A stretch of DNA of 64,000 bases from Fulvia fulva (taxonomy: Eukaryota; Ascomycota; Dothideomycetes; Mycosphaerellales; Mycosphaerellaceae). Both the position numbers and the translations under genes were made by a program. The notes beneath the pieces are model-generated. The model had not been told where the DNA came from and made no database searches. It was given only the letters and a program-made list of their open reading frames with translations. Below are positions 53,601-62,944 of the stretch, in pieces. Each line of letters begins with the position of its first letter. The first letter of the stretch is position 1. Where the stretch lies: positions 3,844,001-3,908,000 of the forward strand of contig NC_063018.1 in assembly GCF_020509005.1 (NCBI RefSeq), read 5' to 3'.

Positions 53601-53700
53601 GACTTACAGAGGCTATGAACGGGTTTGAGATCAAACCCTCGAGCGTCTTTCCAACGTCGGCCTGCCGTGGTATGAGAGGGTCCCCCAGTCCCGATGTCAT
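50643..53700 (-). CDS. CSC1: CSC1/OSCA/TMEM63-type cation channel
   Basis: I place exon 1 at 53608-53700 (31 residues, MTSGLGDPLIPRQADVGKTL...) and exon 2 at 50643-53537. The 70-nt intron has donor GTAAGT, branch CTGAC and acceptor TCGCAG and keeps phase 0, giving 995 residues. The alternative is ATG 53582 with no intron (979 residues). An N-terminal TM ('LASLIFSLVTAAVIALLFCF') precedes 'LRPYNSVVYAPRAKYAD', then two TMs. A cytosolic domain follows with 'LMVTDIPQQFRSDEGIARL' and 'NALSYGFASYENIPSAH', then about eight TM helices of the RSN1/DUF221 pore region ('FWITLLTIFWVVPNILIAVF', 'SYYNYFLFYSTVAISFATIQ'). The tail is long and disordered. The family forms osmo-/mechanosensitive cation channels. 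Confidence 0.87.
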
Positions 53701-55367
53701 GATGAAAGTTCGAGTGTCGAACCCTGCTCCGGTACGTATTCCTTGCTATTGATCGTCCAGAGTAATCGCCTCAAAACAGCAAAGAAAGATGGCCCAAGTG
53801 TCGATCGGTGGTGGCCAACAAAGAAACCACACCACTCTCCGCCGAATGCCCTCGGCAAAGAAATAAGAACAGCAGTATCCACCAGTTCTCCCGCCGCTTG
53901 TGTAACGACTGTGTTGAAGAAAGGTGCTAAGAAGTAAGAAGCAGAAGAAGAAGTCGAGGATGCCAGGAAAATGCCTGCACGAGACAAGACTGCAGAGTCT
54001 CGAATACGAACCTGGACCCTGAGAGAGCCGTTTGTGTTTGAGGTATGCGCTCACAGGCAACAAAAGCGAACGAACGTGCTTGATGAAAGAACGTCGCCGT
54101 CTCTCTCCCGCATGAACCTCAAAGATACGTCCCTCTTCCGTTGGGACAAGATCTTGCAGCTTCCCCACGATGGTACCTCTCCCACACGCGAGCAGCTTCT
54201 TCGTCTCACCAGGTACCGGAGGACCGATGAGAATTCACATGCGCGATGATGCTGTTAGCCGCCGCGCGTCGTGTTGAGAAGCTGCTAGGTTCTATTTTGC
54301 CGAATTTCCCTGCGGCTTCACTTCCGCGGGGCAATCGATCGCTGTGAACAGTCCACTTGCCGCTCGTGGACGCTTCCATTCGATGCTTCGATGCTTCGAT
54401 GCCAACGGTTGCTTCTGGCGTGGTTTGAGAGTGCCGTAGGCGTGTTCTGGAAGCGGTTATGGGATCCTGAGAGTTGTGTCTATGTCACTTGGGGACTTGG
54501 CATCGCAGTCGGAAAAGAAACAACCTCACCACGGGAGGGAAGGAGCGGATTGGGCAAAGGATTATGGCAGGAACGAGGCATGCGGTGTTTCAATTGGCTC
54601 GGTATCGTGTTGTTCAGGACAACATGCTGAACGTCGAGGTACAGGCATGGTATGGGAGTCTCGCGTGGCACTGGTCATACTGCTACTGTCCCGAGCATCT
54701 TCAGGTTGACAGAAACGACATCGCCATGTGAAGGAAGGAGCAGACTGAGCAGAGAGTACATGGCAAGAACGATGGTGTGTGATTCTTCAATTGGCCCGGT
54801 GTCATGTTGTCCCCGTGGCGATACGCTCAAAACGTCGACGTACCGCGTGCCGGCGTGGTATGGGAGTCTCGCGTGACACTGAAAATAGTACAGCTGTCCC
54901 GAGCCGTGTACACGATGGGCATTATCTCATGGGCTGCCGGACCTTCATCTCATCGAACAGACAGCGGAAAAGCAATACCGGTTGTCCTATATGAACAACG
55001 ATCTGTAGTGGGATGGCTCACATGTTTCCATCCAAGCATGATGGCCGTCATCATGAAGCTCATTGGTCAGCAACGACAGGAACAGGAAATGGAAAGTGTC
55101 AAGCAAAGCATACTGCTTGTACTATAGTACACACACTACTCGCCGCTGCTGGCATTGCTGCAGAGAAAGTTCCGTTTGTTAGTTCCCCTTTGGTATCATA
55201 CGCCCATCCTTGAGCAAGGGCGCAGCTGTCGTTACTGCAACGCTGCCGCATCCATCAAATCCGCATAACATGTTCGGGCCAGGTGTAGAGGACGACCGTG
55301 CCGATTCGGGGCAGGTCAGTCCATGAGAGTCGTTTCTTGTGTTTCGGTGCAAGTCGGAAAGAGTCTT
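53701..55367. other. Intergenic region with a degenerate duplication
   Basis: About 1.67 kb between two minus-strand genes. It holds the CSC1-like promoter and a ~190-bp imperfect tandem duplication at 54517-54904 (listed separately). No protein gene was supported. Confidence 0.45.
54517..54904. repeat. Imperfect direct duplication, ~180-193 bp x 2
   Basis: Copy 1 spans about 54517-54696 and copy 2 about 54712-54904. Shared blocks in order: gaaacRacNtc, ggaaggagc, ttcaattggc, ggtatgggagtctcgcgtg, and tgtcccgagc at the end. Non-coding and old by its divergence. Confidence 0.7.
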
Positions 55368-55849
55368 CTACTCCTCGTCTTCCTCCTCGTCACCGCCCTG
55401 TGATCATGTTAGCGAGGTTGACAGTGCCTGTCATTGCGGTACTTACGGCAGTGTAGGCAGCCTTCTCCTCTTCGTAGCGCTTCTTGTCGGCGGCAGCCTT
55501 GGCCTCATATGGAGCCTTCTGCTTCTCGGAAAGGGCCTTCCATCTCTCGCCAAGTTGCTTACCAACCTCGCCTGAGAGACGTCAGTGTTGATCACGCTGC
55601 GCGATCATGCAACGACACATACCGAACTTGATGCCTGGGTTGTCGTCGCGAACCTTGTCACGTTGCTCGTTGGCGAAGAACATGTATGCTGAAAGACCAC
55701 GCTTTGGCATGTTTGGGTCTGAGTGGAGCGTCAGCATCGATCGTGATCACATTGGAGTGAAATGATGACGAACCCTTCTTCTTCTTGCCGCCAGCCGACT
55801 TGTCAACGGCCTTCTTGGAGCCACGGGTGGTTGCCTTCTCCTTTGGCAT
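55368..55849 (-). CDS. NHP6: Non-histone chromosomal protein Nhp6 (HMG-box)
   Basis: Four exons, 55774-55849, 55623-55718, 55447-55571 and 55368-55397 (introns 55, 51 and 49 nt), give 108 residues. The basic N-terminal arm ('[20 protein letters not shown]', KKKK) is followed by the single HMG box '[20 protein letters not shown]', '[20 protein letters not shown]' and '[19 protein letters not shown]'. The last 10-codon exon adds a Gly-Gly and a seven-residue acidic tail. The protein bends DNA without sequence preference and assists FACT and transcription; it is nuclear. Most tail-less yeast Nhp6 proteins lack this acidic end. The gene is intact. Confidence 0.95.
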
Positions 55850-57499
55850 GTTTGCGATTGGTGTCTGGATGGGTTACTGTGAGTCGCGTGTCAGCGGCGA
55901 TGACAGAAATGGCAATGCGATGGAAAGATTTGCAGTGGTGTGTATGCGCCACGTTGATACATCAAGTGGAGCTCAATCAACGCGTTTGGCGCGTCGTGTT
56001 GGTGCATACACCTTCACCAGCTGAGCGCCGGGCGCAATAAACACAGCTTCGCGTCGTGAAGCTCTCGAAAGACATGCCAGAACGCGTCGACGTTGACTTA
56101 CCAGGTGGTGGTGTGTTTTGGTGGTTGAGGTTTAGTGACTGTAGACGCGCGCTGTTAGCTGGTGATGCCCGTCGATTAAACATCGTTGAGATGAAATGTC
56201 GCTCGCGCATTGTTGTTGTGAAGGCGAAACGCGCTTTGGAACGAGCATAACAAAGGCGGCAGAATCAACAACGATGAGCGAAGTTGATTGCAAGGCATGT
56301 TGGGTTGCGGCGATGTGGTTGGTAGGATGTTTCACCAAGCTGGGAGGGACAACATACCGTGGTGATGATAGAGTGCTGCTCTGCGGATGGTGAAGCAGAG
56401 TGAAGAAAGCCGCTGTGCAGCGCAGTAGGGGCGAGGGCAAGGACTCTGCCACCTCAGACGCGCAGTTTTGAGCACGCGGGGCACATTTAGCGTGACAGCA
56501 AATGCGGAAGGCACGCACGGCTCGCGCCCAATGTGCCTTCCCTCCTCGAGTCCCTCCCTCACTTTGCATGCGCGTAGACATGGCAACAGCGTGTAATGCA
56601 GATACACATGCGCGTCCTGATCCGCGGGCATTCTGATAGAAATGCATACATCTTTGTAGGAGAGGACGGCATCAGAATGCCACCGTGCACCTCGTCCGGG
56701 CAATGGTCCGGATCACTCTTCACCGCTGCCGAATGCGGTGCAAGCAAGCAGACGCCACCTGCGCTCGACAGCTACAGCTACCGGAAGCGATCTGGACCCT
56801 CTGCTCTATACACGACAACCACGCCATCGATGGCTGTCACTTGGTGAGATACGTTGGCAAAGGAGCATCTGTGTCCGACGACATTGTGCATGCCTTCAGG
56901 TCGTTGACGTTAGGTGAGGAAGTGCAGCTGAGGCAGTCGGCTTACTTGTCGTCGCAACAGCGCTATTCGCATCATTGCACCGGCGAAGAGAATACCAGGA
57001 ACTAATGAAGCAGATATCAGGTGGCTGCTGCTTGTCATCGACGCGCTCTCTTGCATGGCCATGACGTTGCGCAGCATTGGAGACTACTATCAGAATATCG
57101 AGACAAGATCCGAAAGGCTCCAAACCAGGTTCACTTTGACTACCGGATATCGGTTCGCGTGTGCCATTGCCCACGTCGCTGGTCTCAGAACGAACGAGCG
57201 AGCGATCCGGAGCAAGCGGCCCAGCATGAGGATAGTGAGGAAGGCCGTCAAAGTAGAGAAGGTGTTCTGGATGGAATGGACTGTCGATCCCATCTTGTTG
57301 TAACAGGGTCACTGAATTGGGAGGCTGCCCAAGAACAAGGTCACGAACGCCTGCGCCTACATATATTCGCGCCCACGCTTCTCGCCTCCACTCCAACGCC
57401 TCGACCACGCGAATAAATCCACTACTTCCAGTATACCGCTCCCAGCTTTTCCGACACCTGGGCAGAATGAAATGGACGGAGCCTGCATATTCGCACATA
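55850..57499. other. Long intergenic region
   Basis: About 1.65 kb upstream of NHP6 and downstream of the interrupted hypothetical gene. Frames of up to ~205 codons overlap in several frames and lack any domain. The NHP6 promoter should lie in the first few hundred bases. No repeat or RNA gene recognised. Confidence 0.4.
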
Positions 57500-58530
57500 C
57501 TAGCTTCCTCCATTGTCCTCCTCGTCGCCCGTCAGCCCTTTGAGAATGCCCGCCAAACCATCTTTGGCTCGAATCGAGAGTGACTTGGCCTTGCTGTGGC
57601 CACTGTCGGTGCTGCTACCCTGCGATGGTCGCTTCACATAATCCATACTCCCATCATAGCCTCCATATCCGCCGTGCTCGTTCCGCATCATCGAGCCTAC
57701 ATCAGGCATCAGATGTGCTGCCGCAGGCTTCGTAAAGAAAGAGACGTCAGTATTTGCGTGAGCATATAGACAGAGTATCCTTACCTTGCGAATTGAAGCT
57801 GGTTGAGCTTCGCCATGCAGGTTCTCCGCACCAGCGGTCTTGCTGGCTTGGACCTAGATTGCCAGTCAGTATAAGCAGCGAAATGCAGAGAGACTGACAT
57901 CTTGTAGGAACCTACCTTCTCCACTGCCTCGCGCACAGCTTACGGCACATTCACGTCCGGTCCAAGAGCATCGACCTCGGCAGCCTCGACCTCTTGAGCA
58001 TCATCGAGCTCTTCGTCCCACTCTTCGAACTCATCGTCCCCGCCGTCGACCTCTCCTTCCCGCTCGTTGACTTCGACTTCGACTTGATCGTCCCAGCCGT
58101 TATCTGCAGCTTGTTCCGCTTGAGCCTCCTGCAGTTCGTCGAGGTCCTTCCTCAGCTTCCCAAGATACTCGAGAGATAGCTTGTCGCCTGGGTTTGTGCC
58201 TTTCTTGGCCTCGTGGTACACCATTTCGCCTTGCAGACGATAATTCTGGGGTATGAGTTAGTGCACAGCAATTCAGCACAAGGTTGCGCCACAAGTGGAC
58301 TATAGTATTTGCAGAAAGGTACTCACCTCTGCCTCATCCCAATCTGTGGAGGCGCATACAATCAAGATGCAGTTCTTGACCAGCCAGTATCGTGGAAGCG
58401 TCGGATCCGTCAAGTTACACTTGGCTATTTCTACTGCTTTGTCCAAGTCATCTGCTTCATAGGGTATGAGTGCTTCGGCGTACCTCTTCGAGTATCTGTC
58501 TGTCGGTGGCAGATTTGGTGGCGGATCCAT
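57500..58530 (-). CDS. Conserved-looking hypothetical protein interrupted by TAA
   Basis: Four exons, 58327-58530, 57916-58245, 57785-57853 and 57500-57727, join in phase 0 (introns 81, 62 and 57 nt, all GT-AG) to 277 codons. TAA stands at codon 170 (57940-57942). The first 169 residues include an N-terminal domain ('NLPPTDRYSKRYAEALIPYE', 'PRYWLVKNCILIVCASTDWD', 'GEMVYHEAKKGTN') and an acidic stretch. After the stop the frame goes on smoothly across two further introns ('AVREAVEK' + 'VQASKTAGAENLHGEAQPAS' and a Gly/Tyr-rich tail). A lone C-to-T change from CAA would give the TAA. Using the GTAAGC at the stop as a donor would instead shift the next exon out of frame. Function unknown. The truncated N-terminal half could still be made. 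Confidence 0.65.
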
Positions 58531-59454
58531 GACTGGTCGAGATTGTGGTGTGTGAGAGTTGATGTTTTGGGTGGGAGTGGGATAGGATCCGAGACGTCGA
58601 CTTCACATGTTGCGCTAAGGGAATTTGTGAAACCTTCCGCAACCACGGTCGCTTAGCTAAGACGACGACAAACTCCCACAACAAATGAGCCATTTGCAGG
58701 CCGACCTGTCTATCCAGTAACACGACCACCTTCCATCCACTCGGGACTCACAGGCCACCTACGCCGTATCATGCGATCGTGGCCACACCTGCCGCGGCTG
58801 GCGACTGCGACGGCGATTCAATGGCTCAGCCTGCTGTGAAAAAGAAAGAGAGCTGCCACTCACAATAGCGCACAGAAGACCAAGAAGACCCAGACGAAAG
58901 TAGCGACTACTGGCGTCGTTGACGCAGGCGCATTGCCGATCTCCGCAGGATCATCACCAACCGACGCGCCCATCACAGCATCTGCACCGCAAAAAGCACA
59001 TCGGTAGGTGAAGCTCGCTGTGATTCCGGAGATTTTGCGGTCACACCCTCAAGTGAAGCTCTGGCAACAGTTTACTGCGAACGACAAGATCAAGATCAAA
59101 GGCGAGTTTCCATATACCACCACTACCGTACTTAGGACACACCGTCAGCTCGTTGTACGGACGCGCGGCAGATCGTTCTTGCCATGTTTGTTGCTTTGAT
59201 CGACTTTGACGTGCGCTAACACACCTTCACTCTCAAGGACGTGCCGCAGGGGCTCTCATTGTGTCATTGTTGATACTGTAGCGCCTCTCGATCAGCTTCG
59301 TCCTCATGACAAGCCTCAAGGGTCTCCATTGTCAACGATGCCATTGTTATCGATCGTTCTCACGCACTACTTGTACTCTCGATACTCCGGCCATCTTGTC
59401 ACAATCCAAACACAAGCTCACAAACCCAACACATTCCAAACACGACACACAACA
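58531..59454. other. Intergenic region between divergent genes
   Basis: About 920 bases. It contains one short minus-strand frame (58863-58973) listed below at low confidence. CA-rich leader sequence precedes the secreted-protein start. Nothing else was seen. Confidence 0.4.
58863..58973 (-). CDS. Possible 36-residue membrane peptide
   Basis: ATG 58971-58973 opens a short frame (MGASVGDDPAEIGNAPAS...) ending in a hydrophobic helix 'VVATFVWVFLVFCALL', then TGA. A GTGAGT donor overlaps the end, but the nearest acceptor would give an intron of only 33 nt. The composition (acidic N-terminus plus one helix) resembles small membrane subunits, but there is no family match. Low support. Confidence 0.2.
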
Positions 59455-59847
59455 ATGCAACTCCTCGCAGCAACTCTCCTCCTCGCCACCGCTCTGGCAG
59501 CACCGGCACCAGCTCCAGTCAACAAGGCCTACCTCCCCGCCGAGCCGCTCCCACGCGTCGCGCCAAATACCTCTACGTGCGCTCTTAGGTATCTTACCAT
59601 GGCAGGCCTCTACACCGTCAACATCGGTAGGCCTTACGCCAACGGTGATGGCTGCAAATTTGTTAGAAAGAGCATCCGCAAGAAGACCCAGATCTTGAGC
59701 AGCAACCCAGGCTTTGTGTGCGAAGACAATGGACATGGCCAGACTATGCTCATCTGGAACACGAACCTCAAGTCGACGAAGGTCAACGATGGCCTGAAGT
59801 TGGCCTATGCGATGGTTGATTTCACTTGCGATCCATACAATCCTTAG
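59455..59847 (+). CDS. Small secreted four-Cys protein
   Basis: A single exon of 130 residues from ATG 59455 (AACAATG). Signal peptide MQLLAATLLLATALAAPAPA, followed by a short propeptide-like stretch. The mature part has exactly four Cys in widely spaced positions (within 'STCALRYL', 'DGCKFV', 'GFVCEDNG' and 'FTCDPYNP'), consistent with two disulfides. It ends seven residues after the last Cys. Small size and an even Cys count fit a fungal effector-like or antimicrobial secreted protein; no family is recognised and no function is claimed. Confidence 0.75.
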   Translation: MQLLAATLLLATALAAPAPAPVNKAYLPAEPLPRVAPNTSTCALRYLTMAGLYTVNIGRPYANGDGCKFVRKSIRKKTQILSSNPGFVCEDNGHGQTMLIWNTNLKSTKVNDGLKLAYAMVDFTCDPYNP

Positions 59848-59984
59848 AGGTAAGTCGAACCTGGATAGGTAAGACAATTTCGTTTCCAGATTCTCCTTGT
59901 GCCCCTCTATAGACTCCCGTACTTTCAGACGCTTCATGTCGTGTTCATGATCCTCCACACTTTCCCTCTCTTCCGTCTCAGTCC

Positions 59985-60942
59985 CTAAACACCCAGCATC
60001 GGCCTCTCAGCCGACTGAACCTGCTCCAGCTCCGACCCTCGACACCGATCCTGCGCCTTCTCAACCTCGCGACACTTTCCCGGCAGGTAAAACACAGCCC
60101 ACACTCCCATGACAACCACAATCTGATACCCATCAAAAGCATAACTCGTCCACTCATTCTCCTGCAGAAATTTCATCCCCAACTCCGTCAACCGCATCAT
60201 GTTCCTCCCAAACAAAATCGAAATCGCCAGTCCAAAAAGTTGTCTCCACCGCTTGTAATGCACAAACCTCTCCTTCGCCGGCACAGCAGCATCCAGCCCC
60301 TCGGGATTCAGCCTCGCCCTCTTCGCCTCCTTGCCCACTTTGGTTGTCACCCACGTATTTTCAGCCAGAATGTACAGCCAAAACACCATCTGCATCACAT
60401 ACGCTGCGATGATCAGCCGGTCGCCAATCTCCGCCATGTGTTTCCCGCTCGCAGCTGCAAAAGTTATTCCGCCGACTGCTTGAATTATAATGCAGATGGT
60501 GTTTATCGCCAAATACAGTGGACGCTGTAATCGCAGTGGAACCCAGCAGAAGCGTGTAGCGTTCAGAGCACGGATGAAGGCCGTGTGCGTTAGTGTTATC
60601 GTGCACATGAGCATGGAGGGCCCGAGGAGGAGGAGAACGGATTGACCGCCCCAGGCGGCTTTGGAGCAGGGGTTGCGGGTGGAGAAGAGGCGGGCTATGT
60701 AGCCTAGGAGTTAGACTGGAGAGGCGTCAGTGTTGGGTAGGGTGTTGACTAGACGTGAAGAACGTACATGTGCCTCCGAGGATCATGAAACTGTTATCCA
60801 GCGTGCGGGTCGTGACCATTCGAATGGAGTGGGCGAGGACTGTTACTGCGAAGAGACCGATGCCTATGGCGGCGAGGATCTCGCTGGGTTCGTAGTAGCG
60901 GTAGAAGGATTGGCATTCTGGTTCTGATGAGGAGGAGGACAT
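59985..60942 (-). CDS. RTA1-like seven-transmembrane protein
   Basis: Exon 1 (60768-60942) and exon 2 (59985-60703), across a 64-nt intron (GTACGT..TAG), give 297 residues. The N-terminal 'FYRYYEPSEILAAIGIGLFA' is the standard RTA1-family start (Y-x-P-S). About seven TM helices follow, including 'AAWGGQSVLLLLGPSMLMCT', the family-wide 'ALNATRFCWVPLRL' loop, 'ICIIIQAVGGITFAAASG' and 'GRNMMRLTELGMKFLQ'. The tail is charged. RTA1/RSB1/RTM1 proteins are plasma or vacuolar membrane proteins tied to lipid flip or resistance to toxic compounds; a specific role here is unknown. Confidence 0.87.
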
Positions 60943-62944
60943 GTCTGATTTTGCTGCTGTTGTGCTCTAGCCTGGCAGTCGCTGGTATCGGCAATGTCTA
61001 GCTGTGCTCGTCTACGGTCGATGTCGCTGATGTGATGCCAGGCTGGAAGGGCTGTTGAGAAATACTGATCGCCAAGGTAGAAGTGCCCGAAAATGTCGAG
61101 TGATTGATGACACCAACCACCCAGCGGCGTCCATACCTTATCAACCACCTGACATCCTTCAGCTCCAAGCATACAAAGCTACACATGAGAAAACTTCGGC
61201 ATCGGACTCTGCGGTGCGAAGCAGCACAGCCAGCAACAAAAGCCAAGAATAAAAGAACGTATCTAAAACCTGCACGCACGCAGCAGCCTTCAATAGTGCC
61301 AAAGTGCGTGCGTTCCCCGATATCCCTGAAAACTCAAGGCTACCGCATTAGATCTGTGGTAGATTGACGACGACGATGCAGGATAATTGATAGGAAGTAT
61401 ACACCATCCTAGTCAAAACATCCCAGCCAATGCATTGATCTGCCTGTGCTGCACGGAAGATCTACGGTGTTAGCGTGAAACTCAGCCACAACTCTGATTC
61501 GTCGACAACCTCGCTCTTCAATGCGAGGTGAATGAAGCACCCGACCGAGTGTACATTTTGCGGGGAAGTGCTGTGAGCCTTCGGGACAGTGCTGAGAGCG
61601 AGCCAGGCTGTGTAAACATAAAATATGGTGCGCTACAGAATTGCGGAGGGTAGTGCCCGTAGTGCCGTGCAAGCAATCTTTGTGCATATCCTAGATGTGC
61701 ACAAGCACGACAGGTTTCGCTGTGGTCCCGGTCGTTTGGCGTGGTGGTTCGCCAGCGCATTGGTGGTGTGCAAGTGGATCGTGGTACGGTGCGTAAGTGC
61801 CGTGTCCAATGCCCGCGTGAGGCTAGAGGGTGGTGAGATGGTGTGCGTGCTGACTGTCTCTCCTTACACAACCACTGTTGTACAAGAGCCACAGAGTCTT
61901 GCCGTGTTTTCGGTAGAGGAGTACGGGCTTTGGGCTCATCATCCTGGCAGATTATGCTGTGCCGTCTTCCAGCTCGACCAGAACTTGGCCGTTACAGCTT
62001 CTTCACTCCATCCTTTCCGCACAACAAACACAACCCACCTCGGATGTTTAACGAACTCCCACGGAACTCCTGGTTTCTCCTGAACGAGTCCATCGCTTCC
62101 AATCTCAAGTTCCAAGTCGCTCGCATCCCATGCTTCTCCGGTATGACGGTCTTCCCTTATACAACACCACATACTCGCCTACCGAAATCTACCATAATGC
62201 CGTACCTCACCTCATCCTCTATCCTGGGAGGGAGTGTAATGGGGATCTCGTGTAGTCGTACGAGCTGCTGTGTTGAGTGAGCTCTTGCAAGCTTCGAGTT
62301 GGGATGCCTGTAAGACTCGCTGTTCGCGGAAAGCGTTCGTGAGGGTATCCAGGTCCGCCTTTCCAGTAAAGATCAGCTCCATACATCATCAAGACTGACT
62401 CTACCAGCCCACGGTACCAGCCAGAAAGCTGAAAGCATGCCGCCAGGCTTCTTCTAAAACATCTTGATTACTCGCATCTACCAAGATCGTACACTACCTG
62501 TCATCCTCTTAAACGAAAAGCTGGCACCACAGAAACTCTAGGCTCGCTGATATATATGCTCGCCCTTCCAACGCAATTCCTCGGGTATCACCGCGCGCAG
62601 CAAACAAGATTGATGACGTCCAGCCGCCCCTCCTCGACACCAGTTCGAAGAAGGGTTCTCAGCCAAATCAGATAAAGGGACGAACGCCACCGACGCCACG
62701 CTGATACCAAACAGCCCAGAAAAATCCGGTAAGAACATCAAATCAAAAAAAAATCAGAACAGTTTCTTCGCTGCCAAGTATCCCGTCTCTTTGTGCTGCA
62801 GTTTTGTCTAGCCCGTCGAATTGTGATGCGGTGGTGTTGCGATAAGGAAGTAGTAGTAGTAGTACAGTATGAACGATCCGAACGCCGTGTGGGGTCGTAA
62901 AGTCGTGGGTCTATGTGGTGTCAAAGTTGTTGGTAGATCCAGTT
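60943..62944. other. Long intergenic region
   Basis: About 2.0 kb between two minus-strand genes. The RTA1-like promoter lies at its left end. A short (TAG)n run (~62850-62862) occurs near the right end. Frames up to ~150 codons overlap without domain support. Confidence 0.4.

Noticed and set aside
1553..57942. Stop codon recoding or programmed readthrough as a shared cause of the in-frame stops
   Set aside because: TGA, TAG and TAA are all involved, contexts differ (followed by ATC, GGT, TCC, GCT), and none has the CTA-type readthrough context.
58831..58863. 33-nt intron extending the 36-residue peptide
   Set aside because: Too short for a fungal spliceosomal intron.
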